Assembly (NCBI GenBank): GCA_964637705.1
Contig: CAZWVM010000045.1
Coordinates: forward strand, 1-21,490
From: CAZWVM01 sp964637705
GTDB taxonomy: Bacteria > UBA8481
Length of the DNA stretch: 21,490 nucleotides
Direction: 5' to 3'
Translations under genes and position numbers: made by a program
Shown here: positions 15,237 to 21,490 of the stretch, piece after piece
Layout of the letters: each line of letters begins with the position of its first letter
How positions within the stretch are numbered: position 1 is the stretch's first letter
Notes under the pieces: generated by a model
The model's input: only the letters and a program-made list of their open reading frames with translations
Told to the model about the DNA's origin: nothing
The model's database searches: none

Positions 15237-17045
15237 GTGAAGCGCCTGCTCGTCACGCTCGTCGACGCCCTGGGCATCGTGGGGGCCCTGCTTCTCGCGG
15301 CCGAGGTGCGCTTCGAGGGAGAGGTCCCGCCCGGGGAACTGCGCCTCGTGCTCCTCGCCCTGCCCGCCATCGTCGCGGGCAAGCTCCTCGCCCTCTCCCT
15401 CTTCCACTGTGACCGCTGGTCCTTCCGCTACGCCGGCCCCTCGGAATTGCGCCGGCTTCTCGCCGCGCTCTCCCTCGGAACCCTGCTCGGCTGGGCCACG
15501 ACGTACCTGGCCGGGCCGGAGGGCGCCTCCCGCGCGGCGCTCCTCATGGAACCGCTCTTCTCCCTCTTCATCCTCGGCGCCTACCGCTTCGGCTTCCGCG
15601 TCCTCCCCGACCATTTCCGGTCGCGGCCCGTGGAACCGCTGCACGCGCGCAACGTCCTCATCATCGGCGCGGGCGACGCGGGCGTGATGACCCTGAGGGA
15701 GATCCGCGTCAATCCGCGCTCGGACATGAACGTCGTCGGTTTCATCGACGACGAGCCGTCGAAGAAGGGGCTGTGGGTCGACGGCGTGCGGGTGATCGGC
15801 GGGCGCGAGGAGATCCCGGACGCGGTGAGGTCGTTGAACGTGGACGAGATCATCATCGCGATCCCGTCGGCGGGCGGCGAGACGATCCGCGAGCTCGTGG
15901 CGGCCTGCCGCGAGGTGAAGACGCGGTTCCGGGTCGTTCCCGGGCTTCTCTCCATCATCCGCGGCGACGTCCAGTTCGACCGGATCCGGGAGATCCGTCC
16001 GGAGGACCTGTTGGGGCGCGAGACGACGGAGATCCGGCCGGAGGTCTTCGAGGACCTGGTGAAGGGCCGGCGGGTGCTCGTCACGGGCGCCGGCGGCTCC
16101 ATCGGGTCGGAACTCTCGCGCCAGCTCTTCGCCGCCGGCGCGCGGCTCGACCTCCTGGACCATTCCGAGAGCGCCATCTACATGATCTCGCAGGAACTCA
16201 GGGGATGCGCGGGCGGCGCGAGCGGCGTGAAGTGCCACATCGCCGACCTCCGCAACGCCGCGCGCGTCGAGGCGATCCTGGCCGAGGTGAAACCGGAGAT
16301 CGTCTTCCACGCCGCGGCCTTCAAGCACGTGCCCCTGATGGAGGAGAACGTGGTGGAGGCGGTGACCGTGAACGTGATCGGCACGAGGACGCTCGCCGCG
16401 GCCGCCGCGCGGAACGGCGTCCGCCGCTTCACCTTCATCTCCACCGACAAGGCCGTTCGCCCGACCTCCATCATGGGCGCGACGAAGCGCATCGCCGAGA
16501 TGTGGCTCCTCTCCGGCAGCTTCCCGGACATGGCGGTCTCCGCGGTCCGCTTCGGAAACGTCTTCGGCTCCTCCGGCTCCGCCCCGCTCCTCTTCCGCCG
16601 GCAGATCGAGTCCGGCGGCCCCGTGACGGTGACGCATCCGCACGTGGTGAGATTCTTCATGACGATCCCGGAGGCGGTCTTCCTGGTCCTGCAGGCCTCC
16701 TCGCTCGCCGCCGAGCGCGACCTCTTCGTCCTGGAGATGGGGCAGCCCATCCGGATCCTCGACCTGGCCCGCAACATGATCACGCTTTCGGGCCTGCGCC
16801 CGGAGACGGACATCCCCATCGTCTTCACGGGGCTGAGGCCGGGCGAGAAGCTCTACGAGGAGGTTCTGACCGAGGGCGAGAACGTCGAGCCGACGAAGGT
16901 GAAGAAGGTCTTCCGGATCACGCGCCCCGAGGTCCTGCCGGAATCCTTCGCGGAGAAGCTTGAAGCGCTCGTCGCCTCGGCCGCGGGCGGCGAGTCCGAC
17001 CTCCGCGCCCGCATCGCCGACCTCGTCCCCGACTACCGGCCGTGA
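15237..17045 (+). CDS. CapD/WbpM-type nucleotide-sugar 4,6-dehydratase, membrane-bound
   Basis: A 602-residue protein. Four N-terminal helices (about 1-125) are followed by a first Rossmann domain (NVLIIGAGDAG, 139-149, and VVGFIDDEPSKKG) and the catalytic SDR domain. VLVTGAGGSIGSELS (280-294) binds NAD, HAAAFKHVPLMEEN (358-371) and FISTDKAVRPTS (400-411) line the active site, and the usual YxxxK is MGATK (Met413, Lys417), exactly the change that marks the WbpM/FlaA1/PglF group. LRPGEKLYEE follows. The reaction is likely UDP-N-acetylglucosamine (or similar) to the 4-keto-6-deoxy sugar. GTG 15237 follows a 25-nt gap, the widest in the operon. No aminotransferase or reductase that would complete the sugar is in the window. 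Confidence 0.93.
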   Translation: MKRLLVTLVDALGIVGALLLAAEVRFEGEVPPGELRLVLLALPAIVAGKLLALSLFHCDRWSFRYAGPSELRRLLAALSLGTLLGWATTYLAGPEGASRAALLMEPLFSLFILGAYRFGFRVLPDHFRSRPVEPLHARNVLIIGAGDAGVMTLREIRVNPRSDMNVVGFIDDEPSKKGLWVDGVRVIGGREEIPDAVRSLNVDEIIIAIPSAGGETIRELVAACREVKTRFRVVPGLLSIIRGDVQFDRIREIRPEDLLGRETTEIRPEVFEDLVKGRRVLVTGAGGSIGSELSRQLFAAGARLDLLDHSESAIYMISQELRGCAGGASGVKCHIADLRNAARVEAILAEVKPEIVFHAAAFKHVPLMEENVVEAVTVNVIGTRTLAAAAARNGVRRFTFISTDKAVRPTSIMGATKRIAEMWLLSGSFPDMAVSAVRFGNVFGSSGSAPLLFRRQIESGGPVTVTHPHVVRFFMTIPEAVFLVLQASSLAAERDLFVLEMGQPIRILDLARNMITLSGLRPETDIPIVFTGLRPGEKLYEEVLTEGENVEPTKVKKVFRITRPEVLPESFAEKLEALVASAAGGESDLRARIADLVPDYRP

Positions 17046-18316
17046 AGCGCGCCTCCTTCCGCGGCCTGGAGACCGTGGCCGCGCTCGCCGCCGACGCCGC
17101 GGCGCTCTTCGCCGCGCTCGCGGTGGCGGCGTGGCTGCGTTTCGGCGCGGACGTGCCCGCGCTCGACCGCGAGGCCCTGCGCGCGCTCGTGCCCCTCCTC
17201 GCCATCACCCGGCTCGGCTCCTTCTTCGCCGCCGGGATCTACCGGCGCTCCTTCCTCCACCCGCGCGGGTTCGACTACGCCGACCTCGTCCAGGCCTGGG
17301 CGTCCGGGACCGTCCTCTTCGCCGCCGCGGTCTTCTTCGGGCGCGCGCTCGAGACGTCGCGCCTGGTCCTCGCCTACGAGGCGGCCGCAAACCTCGTTCT
17401 CTGCGGCGGCTGGCGCTTCCTGCTGACCCTCGCCGGCCGGCACGGGCGCCGTCCGCGACCGGCGGCCTGGATCGGCCCGGCCGAACGGAAGGAGCGTGTG
17501 AACCGTTTCCTCGAGGTCGAGGGCTGGGAATTCCGGGTGACGCGCGCGGTGGCGAGCGCCGCGGAGTGGACGCGGGGCGACGAGGAGGCGGTCTTCGTGG
17601 AGGCCTCGGAGGCGTCTCCGGAGCTCTTCGCGCGCTGCGGGGGATTGCGCCTCGTCGTCGTCGCCGGCACCCGGGAAATCCTCATCTCCGGCGCCACGCC
17701 CGTCGCGCTCGGGGGGATCGTCGTCATGGAATCGGGCGGCGTCCGGAACGACCGCCACTTCCTCGCCTCCAAGCGCGCGCTCGACATCCTCGTCTCCTGC
17801 GCGGGCCTTCTCCTCGCCGCGCCCCTCGTCCTCGCCGTCGCCCTGGCCGTCCGGCTCACCTCGCCGGGCCCGGTCTTCTTCACCCAGCTCCGCGCGGGAA
17901 TCGGGGGACGGCCCTTCTCCATCCTCAAGTTCCGCACGATGACGCACGGCGCGGCAGGGCCGCGGCTCACCACGCGCGGCGACGCGCGCGTCACGGGCGT
18001 CGGGCGGTTTCTCAGGTCGTGGTCCCTCGATGAGCTGCCCCAGCTCGTCAACGTGCTTCTCGGGAACATGTCGCTGGTGGGACCTCGCCCTGAGCTGCCG
18101 GAGCTGGCGGCGGAGTGGCCGGAGTGGAGGCGCGCCGTGCTCGAGGTCCAGCCCGGGCTCACGGGGCTCGTCCAGGTCCTGGGACGGGACGAGCTCTCGG
18201 AGGAGGAGAAGGGGCGGCTCGACCTCTTCTACGCGATGAATCGGTCGCTGGAGATGGACGTCTCGATCCTCCTGAGAACCTTGCGCGCCGTGGTCAAGTA
18301 CCGGGGGCGAGCGTAG
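17042..18316 (+). CDS. undecaprenyl-phosphate sugar-1-phosphate transferase (WbaP/WcaJ-type)
   Basis: A 424-residue polyprenyl glycosylphosphotransferase that would start the repeat unit by moving a sugar-1-phosphate from a UDP-sugar to undecaprenyl phosphate. The N-terminal half has four helices and a shortened, motif-poor Rossmann-like domain (about 140-230). The catalytic half has KRALDILVS (244-252) at the re-entrant helix, SPGPVFFTQLRAGIGGRPF (274-292), KFRTM (296-300), WSLDELPQL with the Asp-Glu dyad (330-331) and LVGPRP (345-350). Its first 100 residues resemble those of the neighbouring dehydratase. GTG 17042 overlaps the dehydratase stop by 4 nt, so enzyme and likely substrate supplier are translated together. 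The 3' end overlaps the convergent RNase H gene by 23 bp. Confidence 0.93.
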   Translation: MKRASFRGLETVAALAADAAALFAALAVAAWLRFGADVPALDREALRALVPLLAITRLGSFFAAGIYRRSFLHPRGFDYADLVQAWASGTVLFAAAVFFGRALETSRLVLAYEAAANLVLCGGWRFLLTLAGRHGRRPRPAAWIGPAERKERVNRFLEVEGWEFRVTRAVASAAEWTRGDEEAVFVEASEASPELFARCGGLRLVVVAGTREILISGATPVALGGIVVMESGGVRNDRHFLASKRALDILVSCAGLLLAAPLVLAVALAVRLTSPGPVFFTQLRAGIGGRPFSILKFRTMTHGAAGPRLTTRGDARVTGVGRFLRSWSLDELPQLVNVLLGNMSLVGPRPELPELAAEWPEWRRAVLEVQPGLTGLVQVLGRDELSEEEKGRLDLFYAMNRSLEMDVSILLRTLRAVVKYRGRA

Positions 18317-18953
18317 CCTCGGTCGCCAGCCGGTCCGCGCGGGCGTTGTAGAGCGCGAAGGGATTCCGGCCGCCCGCGGCCGCCTGGTGTCCGCGCTGGT
18401 GGCGGAAGCGGACCGCCAGGTTCTTCCCCGCGATGAGCGCGCGGCAGGATTCGATCACGGCGTAGACGGCCGGGTCGCGGATCTTCCACCGCTTCTCGAT
18501 CCACTCCGCCGTCCCGGTGTAGTCGTGGACGACGGTGACGGACGAGCCGGGCTCGATCGTCGCGAGGGCGTCGTGGAGCGCGGCCAGCTCGGCGAGCACC
18601 TGCCGGATCCGGCGCAGTTCCGCCGCGATCTCGAAGTCGCTCCAGAGCCCGCCGAGAATCTCGTAGACGGTCCGCGCGCGCTCGACGACCCGCGCCGCGC
18701 CCGTCCCCGGGACTTCCACCAGAACGACGCCCACGCCCCCGTGATGGTTGCCGTCGATGAAGGCGTACAATCCGGGCTCGATCGCGATCTCCTCGCCGCC
18801 GAGAAGCGCCTCCGCCTCCTCGCGGCTCCGCACCGACTGGTATCGCGCCCCCTTCCTGCCTTCCACGACGGAGCGGCAGGCATCCCATGTCTCGTGGATC
18901 CCCCGGATCTCGTCCGGGGCCGTGACGACGTAGAGCTTCTTCGCCTTCGTCAC
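18294..18953 (-). CDS. rnhA: ribonuclease HI with N-terminal viroplasmin-like hybrid-binding domain
   Basis: A 219-residue protein. Residues about 5-52 match the RNase H1 N-terminal hybrid-binding (Cauli_VI/viroplasmin) domain: KLYVV, RGIHETWDACRSVVEGRKGA, YQSVRSREEAEALL. The catalytic domain has the four carboxylates at Asp67 (AFIDGN), Glu112 (IAAELRRI), Asp144 (VTVVHDYTG) and Asp207 (YNARADRLA), so it should be active on the RNA strand of RNA-DNA hybrids. The arrangement is like the B. halodurans type and unlike E. coli RnhA, which lacks the N-terminal domain. GTG 18953 overlaps the stop of the rhomboid gene (GTGA), placing it third in a minus-strand operon. Its tail overlaps the sugar transferase gene by 23 bp. 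The link to its two neighbours is not obvious. Confidence 0.9.
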   Translation of the reverse strand: MTKAKKLYVVTAPDEIRGIHETWDACRSVVEGRKGARYQSVRSREEAEALLGGEEIAIEPGLYAFIDGNHHGGVGVVLVEVPGTGAARVVERARTVYEILGGLWSDFEIAAELRRIRQVLAELAALHDALATIEPGSSVTVVHDYTGTAEWIEKRWKIRDPAVYAVIESCRALIAGKNLAVRFRHQRGHQAAAGGRNPFALYNARADRLATEATLAPGT

Positions 18954-20143
18954 GGCGACGGCGGGATGCGCTTCAGGAGGTACTGGGCCTCCTGCACGAA
19001 GGCGTTGCGGGGGTCGCCGGCGGCGACCTCGGCCAGGTAGGGCCGCGCCTCTTCGGGACGGCCCAGCGCGTTGATGAGGAGATCGGCGAGGCGGACCATG
19101 GCCGCCCGGCGCTTCGGGTGGGAGGAATGCTCGGCGAGGAACCGGCTGAAGAGCGGGTAGGCCTTCTCGGGCTGCTTCGCGCGGAAGAGGCCCTCACCGA
19201 GGTCGAAGAGCGTGTCGGCGGAGTCGTCGCCGGAGCCGAGCGACTCGAGCAGCAGCCGCAGGTCGAGCCGCCGCGCGTGCGAGAGGCCGCGGGCGTCCTC
19301 GAAGAGCGAGGCGGCCTTCGCGCGCGCCTCCTCCGGCGCGCCGGCCTTGAGGGCGGCCAGCGCGAGGCCGTACTGGAAGGCCTCGTCGTGGTGGTTGGAG
19401 TCGGAGGCCCGCTTCATCACCTCGTAGGAGGCCTTCGGATCCTCGGCGGCGAGGAGCAGGCCGAGATCCTCGCGCGAGACCAGCTCGGGCATCAGCCGGT
19501 GTCCGGTCGCCGCGCGGCCGGAACGCGTGCTGAACCAGGCCGCCGTCGCGCCGCAGGCGAACCCGCCGATGTGGGCCATCACCGCGACGTTGGTGGATTC
19601 GAGGTAGAAGGAGAAGAGGAGCTGCTCGGCGAACCAGAGCCCGAGGACGATGAAGGACGGTAGAGTCACGACGAGCGGACGGATCATGACCATGACGATC
19701 GTCTTCACGCCGTCGCGCGGGTAGAGGACCAGGAAGGCGCCGATGATGCCGGAGATCGCGCCGGAGGCGCCGACCATCGGGATGTCCGACATCGCACCCG
19801 GGGCGAACTGGGACTGGGCCAGGGCGCCCGAGATCCCGAAGAGGACGTAGAGGATCAGGTAGAGCGGCGTGCCGAAGCGATCCTCGATCGCGGGGCCGAA
19901 GATGGCGAGGAAGAGGAGGTTTCCGATCAGGTGCAGCCCGCCGGCGTGCAGGAACATGTGGGTGAGAAGCGCGGGGAGCGAGGGGTCGAACGGGACGTAG
20001 CCCCAGGCGTAGAAGAATTCCTGCAGCGACGCCTCGTCGAGCGTCGCGGTGTAGGCGAGCCCGGCGAAGCAGAGGGCGGCGACGAGAGACGTGCCGAAGG
20101 GGCGCCGCGCCACCTCCACGTCCGCCCGGTACGGGATGATCAC
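18950..20143 (-). CDS. rhomboid-family intramembrane serine protease with TPR tail
   Basis: A 397-residue protein. Residues 1-205 are a six-helix rhomboid core: MIIPYRADVEVARRPFG at the start, HMFLHAGGLHLIGN (62-75), the nucleophile loop MVGASGAISG with GASG (125-128, Ser127), and the catalytic His in VMAHIGGFACG (His191). Both members of the Ser-His dyad are present, so proteolysis of membrane substrates is expected. After about residue 215 the tail has TPR-like helices (EAFQYGLALAALKAGAPEEA, LFDLGEGLFRAKQPEKAYPL, RAAMVRLADLLINALGRPEE), possibly for substrate or partner binding. GTG 20143 overlaps the stop of the GYF/zinc-finger gene. Longer in-frame sequence upstream lies antisense-free within that gene and is a frame shadow. 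The substrate is unknown. Confidence 0.9.
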   Translation of the reverse strand: MIIPYRADVEVARRPFGTSLVAALCFAGLAYTATLDEASLQEFFYAWGYVPFDPSLPALLTHMFLHAGGLHLIGNLLFLAIFGPAIEDRFGTPLYLILYVLFGISGALAQSQFAPGAMSDIPMVGASGAISGIIGAFLVLYPRDGVKTIVMVMIRPLVVTLPSFIVLGLWFAEQLLFSFYLESTNVAVMAHIGGFACGATAAWFSTRSGRAATGHRLMPELVSREDLGLLLAAEDPKASYEVMKRASDSNHHDEAFQYGLALAALKAGAPEEARAKAASLFEDARGLSHARRLDLRLLLESLGSGDDSADTLFDLGEGLFRAKQPEKAYPLFSRFLAEHSSHPKRRAAMVRLADLLINALGRPEEARPYLAEVAAGDPRNAFVQEAQYLLKRIPPSP

Positions 20144-21315
20144 GACGCGAGCGCCTCCTGCGCCGCTTTCTTCCAGCGGAGCGACTCGGGCGAGACGCCG
20201 TCCGACTCGAGGGCGAACTTCAGCCACATCTCGGCTTCCTCTTTCTTGCCGCTCTCCTTCAGGCAGACCCCGAGCCGGACGTAGAGCTCCTCCTTCGTGA
20301 AGGCCTGGGTCAGGAGGTCCTTGGCCCTTTCGCGAGCGGCCGGCGTCTGTTGCGACATCGCGTCGATGAGAACGCCGATGTCGGGGTCGCCCTCCGTCCA
20401 GGAGAGCGACTGGAAGAGCTCGGCGGCTCCTTTGGGGTCGCGGGCGGTCAGCTGGAGATCGCAGGCGCGGAAGAATTTGAGGTCGTTCTCGCGCGTGCCC
20501 GAACCGAAGTCCTTTTCGTAGGAGGTGATGAGGGCGTTCAACTGGTCGTGGTGCCCGAGATCCAGCGCGGCGCGCATGCGGAAGACGTAGGCCTGCTCGC
20601 GGATCGCCGGCGCGACGGCGGCGTCGGACGTCAGTTGCTCGGCCCGCTCGGCGGCCAGGGCGTACCAATCCGCGGCCCGGTCCGTCTCGCCGAGGGCCGC
20701 GAGGGTGCGCGCGCGCGTGATCGCCCGCTGGCCCTGCTGCCAGGCGAGGGTCGCGGCCCCGGAAGAGAGACCCTCGGCCGCCTCGGTGCGGGATCCGGCC
20801 GAGAAGGCGAAGACGGCGAGAACGAGGACGATCGCGGCGCCGGCGAGGGGGCGATCGGCGAGGGGGCCGAGGAAACGGGCGACGAGGGCATGGGAAGAGG
20901 AGGAGGAGGTGACGGGGGCGGGCTTGCAGGACGAGCAGAGAAACTGGCTCTCCACGAACGTCACGCAGGAGGAGCAGAGGAGATGCCCGCAGGCGTCGCA
21001 GTGGCCGACCGCGCCGCGGTCCGCGTGATGGGCGCAGGGGTAGGGGAGGGGCTCGGCGGATTCCGGCGCGGGGACGGCGACGGGCGAGGCTGACGACGCC
21101 GCGGCCGGCGAAGCGGCGGAGTCGGCGCCGCGGGGGGGCGTGACGCCGAGCCCCGGCCATGTGCGCCAGGCGACCCAGGCGCCGGAAGCGGCGTCCCAGA
21201 TGAAGTGCGAATCCCCGAGCTGCCCGGCGGCCGCGAAGGACCGGACCTCGTCGAGCGTGTACGGCCCGTACGTCTCGCCGTCGCACCCGATGTGGATCTC
21301 CCTCTCGCCCGTCAT
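20140..21315 (-). CDS. GYF_2 / B-box-like zinc finger / TM / TPR protein
   Basis: A 391-residue protein from ATG 21315. Residues 6-55 are a GYF_2-like domain (IGCDGETYGPYTLDEVRSF, GQLGDSHFIWD, WVAW). Residues 56-90 are a Ala/Ser/Pro linker. Residues 94-130 form a B-box-like zinc-binding region: C94, H97, C106, C109, C114, C117, C127, C130. A Ser-rich stretch leads to one membrane helix (about 155-173). The rest is TPR-like (ALGETDRAADWYALAAERAE, LYVRLGVCLKESGKKEEAEM). Cytoplasmic GYF/zinc-finger and extracytoplasmic TPRs are the simplest topology. No enzyme motif is seen; it looks like an adaptor or sensor. The start is chosen because GGAGGAAAGGGG lies just upstream; the frame stays open to 21429, but that extension is Ser/Pro-rich low-complexity text. 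It is the first gene of the three-gene minus unit. Confidence 0.85.
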   Translation of the reverse strand: MTGEREIHIGCDGETYGPYTLDEVRSFAAAGQLGDSHFIWDAASGAWVAWRTWPGLGVTPPRGADSAASPAAASSASPVAVPAPESAEPLPYPCAHHADRGAVGHCDACGHLLCSSCVTFVESQFLCSSCKPAPVTSSSSSHALVARFLGPLADRPLAGAAIVLVLAVFAFSAGSRTEAAEGLSSGAATLAWQQGQRAITRARTLAALGETDRAADWYALAAERAEQLTSDAAVAPAIREQAYVFRMRAALDLGHHDQLNALITSYEKDFGSGTRENDLKFFRACDLQLTARDPKGAAELFQSLSWTEGDPDIGVLIDAMSQQTPAARERAKDLLTQAFTKEELYVRLGVCLKESGKKEEAEMWLKFALESDGVSPESLRWKKAAQEALAS

Positions 21316-21319
21316 GCCG

Positions 21320-21331
21320 CCCCTTTCCTCC
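21320..21331 (-). promoter_or_regulatory. ribosome-binding site deciding the GYF-protein start
   Basis: On the minus strand GGAGGAAAGGGG (21331-21320) lies 4 nt before ATG 21315. It favours this ATG over the upstream ATGs at about 21429, 21420 and 21414. It also shows that this genome uses Shine-Dalgarno sites where a leader exists, in contrast with the starts at 5419, 5678 and 6754. Confidence 0.6.
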
Positions 21332-21401
21332 TCGACGTAGTGTGACCTTATCAGATCGGCAGGATGATCACTAGGCGGGAGGAGGCCCCCGCTGGAGGAG
21401 G

Positions 21402-21431
21402 CGGTGCCAGGCATGCTCATGCGTGACACCG
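21402..21431. repeat. 30-bp imperfect palindrome
   Basis: Two 14-bp arms, CGGTGCCAGGCATG and CATGCGTGACACCG, flank a central CT; 12 of 14 positions pair. It lies about 90 bp upstream of the GYF-protein start. It could be an operator, a hairpin at the end of an upstream gene, or a REP-like palindrome. No T-tract follows on either strand, so a standard terminator is unlikely. Confidence 0.75.
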
Positions 21432-21490
21432 GTCCGCCCTGAATCCCCGGAGATGAGGTAAACGCGCGGAGTTTTCGGTTTCTGGGGGGT

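Larger units (their letters stand above)
21316..21490. other. non-coding right end of the window
   Basis: Apart from the ribosome-binding site and the palindrome, no gene is visible in these 175 bases. A promoter for the minus-strand unit should be here, but I see no convincing -35/-10 pair; GATAAG near 21352-21347 on the minus strand is a weak -10 candidate. Confidence 0.4.

Noticed and set aside
21402..21425. TGGCAC on the minus strand as the -24 of a sigma-54 promoter.
   Set aside because: No GC/TTGCW element at the required -12 spacing follows.
21316..21429. Longer N-terminus for the GYF protein (ATG 21429).
   Set aside because: The extension is low-complexity, has no ribosome-binding site and runs through the palindrome, whereas ATG 21315 has a strong Shine-Dalgarno just before the GYF domain.

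Overview
This 21.5 kb window is very GC-rich bacterial chromosome, densely packed with genes. Overlapping starts and stops, GTG and TTG starts, and strong G/C third positions run throughout. An AsmA-like envelope protein, an O-antigen ligase/polymerase-type protein, a WecA-independent (WbaP/WcaJ-type) lipid-carrier sugar transferase and a DUF2723-like GT-C protein point to a Gram-negative (diderm) organism. Nothing in the sequence fixes the phylum. The mix would fit an uncultivated FCB, PVC or Acidobacteria-like lineage, but that is a guess.

Layout. (1) 1-2435, minus: N-terminal part of a large AsmA-family protein that runs off the left edge. (2) 2456-3394, plus: miaA (tRNA dimethylallyltransferase), with a short AT-rich, rare-codon patch in its core. 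(3) 3375-5419, minus: a two-gene unit, a DprE1-like FAD oxidase and a DprE2-like reductase. This is the pair that epimerises polyprenyl-phospho-ribose to arabinose in mycobacteria. (4) 5420-5677: a divergent control region with 7-bp and 16-bp tandem repeats, hairpins, an A-tract and two facing -10 elements placed right at the start codons. (5) 5678-6673, plus: SGNH hydrolase-like membrane-anchored protein. (6) 6754-18316, plus: nine genes with almost no gaps (six 4-nt overlaps, one 3-nt gap, one 25-nt gap). They encode GT4, O-antigen ligase-like, GT4, GT2, processive-type GT2, a DUF2723-like GT-C protein, a two-TM TPR protein, a CapD/WbpM-type nucleotide-sugar 4,6-dehydratase and a polyprenyl-phosphate sugar-1-phosphate transferase. 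(7) 18294-21315, minus: RNase HI with an N-terminal hybrid-binding (viroplasmin-like) domain, a rhomboid protease with a TPR tail, and a GYF_2/zinc-finger/TM/TPR protein, each overlapping the next by 4 nt. (8) 21316-21490: a non-coding end holding a strong 30-bp imperfect palindrome.

How it works together. Regions 3-6 look like one surface-polysaccharide locus. The dehydratase makes a 4-keto-6-deoxy amino sugar nucleotide, the sugar transferase loads the first sugar phosphate onto undecaprenyl phosphate, and the GT2/GT4 enzymes extend it. The ligase/polymerase-like protein would polymerise or transfer it, and the SGNH protein may modify it. The DprE1/DprE2 pair suggests a D-arabinofuranose donor, but the UbiA-like phosphoribosyltransferase that would feed it is not in the window. 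Neither are a flippase (Wzx), a chain-length regulator, a 4-keto-sugar aminotransferase or an export channel.

No rRNA, tRNA, CRISPR array, transposase, integrase or phage gene was seen. The most unusual points are the DprE1/E2 pair with its altered drug-target residue, the repeat-filled divergent promoter region with apparently leaderless starts, the GT-C protein that has lost its acidic motif, the AT-rich patch in miaA, and the GYF/zinc-finger/TPR plus rhomboid-TPR pair.
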